Positions 24,894-29,799 of a stretch of DNA of 29,799 bases are shown here, piece after piece. The stretch lies in the NCBI GenBank assembly GCA_035539855.1, contig DATLHO010000150.1:1-29799 (forward strand). Reading direction: 5' to 3'. The position numbers and the translations under genes were made by a program. This stretch comes from DATLHO01 sp035539855 (GTDB lineage: Bacteria; Bacteroidota; Ignavibacteria; OLB7). The notes below the pieces were generated by a model. The model searched no databases. It worked only from the letters and a program-made list of their open reading frames with translations, and was not told the origin of the DNA. Position 1 is the stretch's first letter. Every line of letters starts with the position of its first letter.

Positions 24894-24923
24894 CAATTAC
24901 GTTCCGACGAGTAAATCCTGCAA
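24894..24923 (-). promoter_or_regulatory. Possible promoter of the ABC exporter gene
   Basis: On the minus strand TTGCAG (24923-24918), an 18-bp spacer, and TAATTG (24899-24894) resemble sigma70 boxes. The leader would be about 85-90 nt and contain the octamer repeats. The -10 match is poor. Confidence 0.3.
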
Positions 24924-24960
24924 GCGCGGATTCCCGGGGCACCGCCATCGTCCCATCGCC

Positions 24961-24991
24961 TTGACACGTCCCCCCTGCCGCCGTAAACTTG
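24961..24991 (+). promoter_or_regulatory. Promoter of the triple-parvulin gene
   Basis: TTGACA (24961-24966) is followed after 17 bp by TAAACT (24984-24989), an excellent sigma70 spacing. The same sequence also reads TTG, 20 bp, TAAACTTG, one mismatch from the Bacteroidota TTG/TAnnTTTG pattern. The ATG lies at 25120, so the leader is about 120 nt. Confidence 0.7.
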
Positions 24992-25119
24992 CGATCTGCT
25001 GAGAATCCCGGCCTTCGCAGGGGCCCGTTTCTCCCATCCGCTCAACACAGCATTTGCACGAGTGGCAAACCAGAGCATCCGGGCAGCGGAGCTGTCCGAA
25101 TACTCCCTTTTCGACACGT

Positions 25120-27252
25120 ATGAACCGATTCCGTCTTAGCGGGACCGTCGCCCTGGCGGCTCTCGTCACCCTGCTCGCGCTCGCGCCGGAGGCCGTTGCC
25201 CAGAAGGGACGGTCCCGCAAGGCCACCGCCACGCCGGCGGCCGAAGCGAAGACCGCGGGCGATGTCCCGAAGAAGGTCGCCGACGCGGTCGTTCTCGAGG
25301 TGGGCACAGAGAAGTTCTCCGTCGGCCAGATCGCCGACGTCTATCGCAAGAACGCCAACCGCGGCGGCCGCTCGTTCTACGAGCTCGAGCGCGACTCGGC
25401 GCTCGCGTTCCTCGATCTGTATTCGCGGTATCGTCTGAAGGTCCAGGCCGCGCTCGACGCGGGTCTCGACCGCCAGGAGGCGGTCATCGCCGATCTCGAG
25501 GACAACCGCAGGCAGCTCGCGATCCCGGCCGCGCCGCAGAGCGGATACCTCATCGAGCGCAAGGTCGTCGACCCGGCGGTCGAGCGGATCTTCAAGCTCC
25601 GCGAGGAGGAGCTCAAGGTCGCCGTGATCTTCTCGGCGATGCGCGCGAACGATCCCGCCGACACGATGCGCGCATTCCGTCGCACCGTCGACATGCTGCA
25701 GCGCCTCGCCGCCGGCGCGGACTTCGCGAAGATGGTCTTCGATTCGACCGACGACCGCGCGTTCGCGACGAGCGGCGGTGCGATCTGGGTCACCGGCGGA
25801 ATGCTGTTTCCGGAGATGGAGGCGGCCGCCTACGAGACGAAGCCGGGCGAGATCTACAAGGGAGCGATCCGCGTTCCGGCCGGGTTCGTTCTCATGAAGG
25901 TCGTCGACCGCCGGCCGCGCGTGCGCGTGCGGGCGTCGCACATCTTCTTCGACACGCACGGCAACGACTCGCTCGAGGGATACACCAAGGCCGCCGAGCG
26001 CCTCGCCCAGGCCCAGGCCCGCCTTGCGGCCGGCGAGAAGTTCGACGCGGTCGCGCGCGCCATGTCCGACGACAAGACCAGCGGCGCCAACGGGGGCGAC
26101 CTCGGCAGCTTCTACACGCGCTCGCTCGGCTTCGAGGCGGCCAGCAGCCGGCTCTGGCCGGAGTTCGAGGACGCGCTCTACAAGCTCAAGGACGGCGAGG
26201 TCTCCGGACCTGTTCGCACCAACGCGGGCCTGCATCTGATCCGTCGCGTCGAGAGCCGCCAGCCGGTCTTCGCCGACGAGAAGGAGACCATCCGCAGCAT
26301 GTACAAGCAGCAGTTCCTCAACGACGATCGCGCGGAGTTCGTGCGCCGGACGATCGAGAAGCATGGCTTCGCGATGAACGAAGGGACGCTGCACCGCATG
26401 CTCGCGATGGTCAACCAGGCGGGCACGACGGCCGACACCGCGTGGGCTGCGCGCATCCCGCAGGAGCTGCGCCGCGAGACGCTCTACACGTTCGGCGGCG
26501 CGAGCTACACCGTCGGCGCGTGGATCGATTCGATCGAGGCGCGACGCGAGCTGCGGGTCACGCCGCTGCACCCGCGCGGCATCCGCACTTCGATCAACTT
26601 CCTGCTCGAGCCGGTCGCGATGGCCGCCGAGGCGCGCAACCTCGAGGCCGAGTATCCCGAGTTCGCCTCGCTCATGGCCGAGTTCCGCGACGGCATCCTC
26701 ATCTTCAAGCTCGAGGACGAGCTGATCTGGAGCAGGCTCAAGTACGACGAGGAGCAGGGGAAGGCGTTCTGGGAGAAGCACCGCGCCGACTACCGCACCG
26801 AGCCGAAGCTCGCGCTGACCGAGATATTCCTCTACAAGGACGACGAGGTCGGCCTCGCGCAGGCGCGTCTGGCCGAGAACCCCGCCGCGTTCGATTCGCT
26901 CGCCGCGCAGATGACCCAGCGCGCGGGCTATCGTGAGAAGGGTGGCAAGTGGGCGCTCAGCAACGCGAAGAACGCCGACATCGTCCGCCAGGTGCTCGAG
27001 CGCACGAAGGACCCGCGTCCGGGCACGATCGTCGGGCCGTTCGCCTACCAGGGCGGACAGAGCCTCGTGCGCATCGACGAGTACGAAGCCCCGCGCGTGA
27101 TGACGTACGAGGAGGCGCGCCCCGAGGTGATGAGCGACTTCATCGACTACCTGCAGAAGAAGCTGCAGGACGAGTGGATCGACACGCTCAAGCTGAAGTA
27201 TCGCGTCAGGATCGACGATCGCACGCTCAACCAGGCGCTCGCGACGAAGTAA
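25120..27252 (+). CDS. Periplasmic SurA/PpiD-like protein with three parvulin-like domains
   Basis: This encodes 710 aa. Residues 1-27 are a signal peptide (LAALVTLLALAPEAVA). A SurA-N-like chaperone segment follows (about 55-165; VLEVGTEKFSVGQIADVY, then LDLYSRYRLKVQAALDAG). Parvulin-like modules occur at about 175-285 (SGGAIWVTGGMLFPEMEAA), about 290-400 (VRASHIFFD, then ANGGDLGSFYTR, then AGLHLIRRV; the most canonical) and about 560-675 (LTEIFLYKD, then REKGGKWALS). It is presumably a periplasmic peptidyl-prolyl isomerase and chaperone for outer-membrane or secreted proteins; whether all three domains are active is unknown. Bacteroidota genomes often carry such multi-parvulin proteins next to SurA. 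The start at 25120 precedes the signal peptide; an upstream ATG at 25054 adds 22 unlikely residues. It has its own promoter, and a terminator separates it from the second gene. Confidence 0.9.
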   Translation: MNRFRLSGTVALAALVTLLALAPEAVAQKGRSRKATATPAAEAKTAGDVPKKVADAVVLEVGTEKFSVGQIADVYRKNANRGGRSFYELERDSALAFLDLYSRYRLKVQAALDAGLDRQEAVIADLEDNRRQLAIPAAPQSGYLIERKVVDPAVERIFKLREEELKVAVIFSAMRANDPADTMRAFRRTVDMLQRLAAGADFAKMVFDSTDDRAFATSGGAIWVTGGMLFPEMEAAAYETKPGEIYKGAIRVPAGFVLMKVVDRRPRVRVRASHIFFDTHGNDSLEGYTKAAERLAQAQARLAAGEKFDAVARAMSDDKTSGANGGDLGSFYTRSLGFEAASSRLWPEFEDALYKLKDGEVSGPVRTNAGLHLIRRVESRQPVFADEKETIRSMYKQQFLNDDRAEFVRRTIEKHGFAMNEGTLHRMLAMVNQAGTTADTAWAARIPQELRRETLYTFGGASYTVGAWIDSIEARRELRVTPLHPRGIRTSINFLLEPVAMAAEARNLEAEYPEFASLMAEFRDGILIFKLEDELIWSRLKYDEEQGKAFWEKHRADYRTEPKLALTEIFLYKDDEVGLAQARLAENPAAFDSLAAQMTQRAGYREKGGKWALSNAKNADIVRQVLERTKDPRPGTIVGPFAYQGGQSLVRIDEYEAPRVMTYEEARPEVMSDFIDYLQKKLQDEWIDTLKLKYRVRIDDRTLNQALATK

Positions 27253-27268
27253 TCGCGACGATCACGGC

Positions 27269-27319
27269 GAAGCGTAAGGGAGTCCCTCCGACGCGATAGG
27301 GGGGAGGCCCTTACGCTTC
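27269..27319 (+). terminator. Hairpin terminator after the triple-parvulin gene
   Basis: A 12-bp perfect outer stem (GAAGCGTAAGGG at 27269-27280 with CCCTTACGCTTC at 27308-27319) encloses a further partly paired, G/C-rich region. It starts 16 bases after the stop codon. No long T run follows. Confidence 0.7.
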
Positions 27320-27340
27320 GTCACATACGGGGGTCACATG

Positions 27341-27370
27341 CTGCCGGGCACGACGTCCTCCGTATGTTCG
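27341..27370 (+). promoter_or_regulatory. Possible promoter of surA
   Basis: CTG (27341-27343), a 19-bp spacer and TATGTTCG (27363-27370) each have one mismatch to the TTG/TAnnTTTG pattern. It sits after the terminator and 31 bases before the ATG at 27401. The spacing is right but both boxes are imperfect. Confidence 0.45.
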
Positions 27371-27400
27371 TCGTTCCGAAAGTCAACCGAACCGAGATTC

Positions 27401-28735
27401 ATGAACGTTACACGCGTCTTCTCCTTCAGGGGCGTCGCCGGCGCCCTTGCGACCGCACTCGTGGCGACCGCGACCGCCGTCGCGCAGCCGATGGCCGGCG
27501 GCACTCCGGGCTCCGACAGGGTGATCGTCGACGGCGTCGCCGCGGTCGTCGGCAACGAGGTGATCCTGATGACTGAGGTCATGCAGCGCGCGACCGTTCT
27601 GGCGCAGCAGCAGCGCGCCGACGCGCGCGATCCGGCCTTCCAGACCGAAGTGCTCAATTCCCTGATCGACAGCAAGCTCGTGCTGACCCGCGCGCGCGAG
27701 GACAGCGTCGTCGTGCGGGACGAGGAGGTCACCGACGCGGTCAACCGCCGTCTCGATCAGATCGTCGCGCAGGTCGGCAGCGAGAAGCGCGTCGAGGAGC
27801 TGTATGGGATGCCGATGTCGCGCATCCGCAGCGAGGCCCGCGAGGTCATCCGCCAGCAGCTTCTCGAGCAGCGGATGATGCAGCGTCGCTTCAGCGGCCT
27901 GAAGGTTTCCGACCGCGACATCCAGGAGTTCTACGCGCTCTACCGCGACTCGCTGCCGCAGGTGCCCGAGCAGATCGAGCTACAGCAGATCGTGCTGAAA
28001 TCCCGCCCGTCGTCCGAGGCGAAGACCGCCGCGAAGGAGTTTGCGGCGAGCCTGCGCGACTCGCTGATCGCCGGCGCCGACTTCGCGACGCTGGCGCGTA
28101 CGCACTCGACCGACGTGGTCTCCGCGCGTGAAGGCGGTGATCTCGGATGGGTCGCGCCGGGCCGGTTCGTTCCGCCGTTCGAGGCCGCGGTCAAGCGTCT
28201 CGGCATCAACGACATCTCCGAGCCGGTCGAGTCCGAGTTCGGCTTCCACGTCATCCAGCTTCTCGATCGCAAGCCCGACGGCTCGTTCCACACGCGGCAC
28301 ATCCTCGTGCCGATCCGCAGCACCGGCTCGCAGCGCGACTCGCTGACGGCGCGCCTGCACGAGCTCAAGGCGCGCGCGATCGCGGGCGAGAGCTTCGCCG
28401 ACCTTGCGCGGCAGTACAGCGAGGACGATGAGACCGCGGGTGTCGGAGGGATTCTCGGCAAGGTCATGCCCGAGCAGCTCCCGCCCGATCTCAAGGCGAC
28501 GATCACCGGCATGAAGGACGGCGAGATCACCGAGCCCCTCGCGTTCGCGGCCACGCCGACGGAGACGGGCTACCGGATCATCCGCGTCGTGCGCCGGATC
28601 GCGCCGCACGCGGTCGACCCCGTCGAGGATCGCGCGCAGCTCGAGGTGCTCGCCGAGCAGCTCAAGCAGCAGCGCGAGTACGCCGCGTGGATCGCCGAGC
28701 TGCGCAAGGAGATCTACTGGGAGATCAAGCAGTGA
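27401..28735 (+). CDS. surA: Periplasmic chaperone/peptidyl-prolyl isomerase SurA
   Basis: This encodes 444 aa, close to the usual length of SurA. Residues 1-28 are a signal peptide. Residues of about 35-185 are the SurA N-terminal chaperone domain (DGVAAVVGNEVILMTEVMQR, then LIDSKLVLTRARED). Two parvulin domains follow: about 190-290 (IELQQIVLKSRP, then REGGDLGWVAPG, then FGFHVIQLLDR) and about 295-405 (FHTRHILVPIRS, then FADLARQYSED, then GYRIIRVVRRI). SurA guides unfolded outer-membrane proteins through the periplasm. The start at 27401 places the signal peptide at the N-terminus; the ATG at 27338 lies within the promoter region. The stop codon TGA overlaps the GTG start of the next gene, so the two are probably translationally coupled. 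Its partner upstream is the triple-parvulin protein. Confidence 0.92.
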   Translation: MNVTRVFSFRGVAGALATALVATATAVAQPMAGGTPGSDRVIVDGVAAVVGNEVILMTEVMQRATVLAQQQRADARDPAFQTEVLNSLIDSKLVLTRAREDSVVVRDEEVTDAVNRRLDQIVAQVGSEKRVEELYGMPMSRIRSEAREVIRQQLLEQRMMQRRFSGLKVSDRDIQEFYALYRDSLPQVPEQIELQQIVLKSRPSSEAKTAAKEFAASLRDSLIAGADFATLARTHSTDVVSAREGGDLGWVAPGRFVPPFEAAVKRLGINDISEPVESEFGFHVIQLLDRKPDGSFHTRHILVPIRSTGSQRDSLTARLHELKARAIAGESFADLARQYSEDDETAGVGGILGKVMPEQLPPDLKATITGMKDGEITEPLAFAATPTETGYRIIRVVRRIAPHAVDPVEDRAQLEVLAEQLKQQREYAAWIAELRKEIYWEIKQ

Positions 28736-29799
28736 GCGACGTCGCAGCCAACGGATCGCTCCGCGCGCCGCTGACGCTCGCGGCCGACGCGACGCGTGCG
28801 GCCGCGGCGTCCTACGTCGAGCACCGGCTGGCCAACGGCCTGCGGGTGCTTCTGCACGAGGATCACTCGACGCCGATGGTGACGATCAACGTGTTGTACC
28901 ACGTCGGCTCCAAGAACGAGCAGCGCGGCCGCACCGGCTTCGCGCACCTGTTCGAGCACCTCATGTTCGACGGCTCGCGCAACGTGCTGCGAGGCGGCTA
29001 CGACCTGCACTGCACGTCGGTCGGCGGCGACAACAACGCGTTCACCAACCTCGACATCACCGACTACTACATCTCGCTGCCGAGCGAGCAGCTCGCGCTG
29101 GGGCTGTGGCTCGAGAGCGATCGCATGGCCGAGTTCGCGATCCAGGAGATCTCGCTCGAGACGCAGAAGAACGTCGTGCTCGAGGAGAAGCGCCAGACCA
29201 GCGATGACGCTCCGTACGGCGATGTGACGCAGGTCATGGCCGAGCTCGCGTTCGACGAGCGCCACCCGTACAGTTGGGACACGATCGGCCGCGCCGAGGA
29301 CATCGTCGCCGCGACGATGGACGACGTGCGCGCGTTCTACGAGCGCTTCTACGTGCCATCGAACGCGACGCTGGTCATCGGCGGCGACTTCGACGTCGAC
29401 GAGGCGATGCGCCTCATCGCCGGATACTTCGGGCCGATCCCCGCAGGCGCCGCGATCGAGCGGCCGCGTCGCGAGGCGTCGCTGCATCACTACGGGCAGC
29501 GCCGGCGCATCGAGAGCGCGATCGTTCCGTTCGACGCCGTGTTCCTCGCGTATCATTCGCCGGCGCTCGACGATCCCGACTTCCATGCGCTCGAGCTCCT
29601 CGTGACGATCCTCGCCGACGGCGAGAGCTCGCGCTTCTACCGCGCGCTCGAGTACGAACAGGAGATCGCCTCGGAGACCGAGTGCTTCGTCGAGGAGGGA
29701 GAGCTCGGCTCGCTTCTGTACGTCTACGCGATCGGACAGACCGCGGAGAACACGCCGGAGCAGTTGCAGGCATCGCTCATGGCCGAGATCGCGAAGGTG
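28732..29799 (+). CDS. M16-family zinc metallopeptidase, N-terminal part (cut by window edge)
   Basis: The frame is open from GTG at 28732 to the right edge, giving 356 visible residues. The inverse zinc motif HxxEH is H72-L-F-E75-H76 (GFAHLFEHLMFDG), and the third ligand is probably E152 (NVVLEEKRQ), 76 residues after H76 as in active M16 peptidases. The conserved GGDNNAFTN and YERFYVPSNATLVIGGDF segments are also present. No signal peptide is visible with this start, so it would be cytoplasmic, whereas many Bacteroidota M16 proteins are periplasmic. The GTG overlaps the surA stop codon (GTGA), and no upstream start without overlap exists in this frame. A role in degrading misfolded envelope peptides is an inference from the neighbours. 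The C-terminal half is outside the window. Confidence 0.9.
   Translation, partial: MSDVAANGSLRAPLTLAADATRAAAASYVEHRLANGLRVLLHEDHSTPMVTINVLYHVGSKNEQRGRTGFAHLFEHLMFDGSRNVLRGGYDLHCTSVGGDNNAFTNLDITDYYISLPSEQLALGLWLESDRMAEFAIQEISLETQKNVVLEEKRQTSDDAPYGDVTQVMAELAFDERHPYSWDTIGRAEDIVAATMDDVRAFYERFYVPSNATLVIGGDFDVDEAMRLIAGYFGPIPAGAAIERPRREASLHHYGQRRRIESAIVPFDAVFLAYHSPALDDPDFHALELLVTILADGESSRFYRALEYEQEIASETECFVEEGELGSLLYVYAIGQTAENTPEQLQASLMAEIAKV

Overview
The window is high-G+C DNA (about two thirds G+C by eye, not computed) from a Gram-negative bacterium of the Bacteroidota/Chlorobiota (FCB) group. The support is: two secreted proteins ending in type A type IX secretion (T9SS) sorting domains, several upstream regions with the group's -7 box (TAnnTTTG or one mismatch), weak Shine-Dalgarno sequences at many starts, and a SurA/parvulin chaperone cluster. 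A high-G+C member such as a Kapabacteria- or Ignavibacteria-like lineage would fit. No rRNA or tRNA gene pins the taxon, so this placement is inference.

Layout: 1-743 (-) is the 5' part of a secreted protein cut by the window edge. 1366-4551 (-) is a 1061-aa secreted ASH/choice-of-anchor-D protein that shares its N-terminal module with the first. 4852-7503 (-) is mutS. 7672-8583 (+) is a membrane-anchored dihaem cytochrome c. 9101-11311 (-) is recQ. 11747-13576 (+) is a secreted Asp-box (BNR, sialidase-like) T9SS protein. 13707-16199 (+) is a TPR protein ending in a SARP-type DNA-binding/BTAD module. 16659-18695 (-) is an OmpA-family outer-membrane protein, directly downstream of a T9SS-secreted Ycf48/BNR-like protein (18732-20630, -). 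20792-21681 is a non-coding tandem array of 165-bp inverted-repeat elements. 21787-22980 (+) is a TlpA-like thioredoxin protein. 23046-24800 (-) is an ABC exporter. 25120-27252 and 27401-28735 (+) are two parvulin/SurA-type foldases, followed by an overlapping M16 peptidase gene that runs off the right edge.

Most products act in the envelope: secreted surface proteins, an OmpA-type anchor, periplasmic foldases, a periplasmic redox protein, a membrane cytochrome and an exporter. MutS and RecQ are the DNA-repair genes between them.

Two non-coding signals stand out. First, a four-half-site TCACCC/GGGTGA array sits with almost the same geometry, exactly 11 bp before a -7 box, upstream of both the cytochrome gene and the BNR-ompA pair, which suggests a shared regulator. 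Second, the tandem inverted-repeat array at 20.8-21.7 kb has 37-bp near-perfect palindromes in its spacers.
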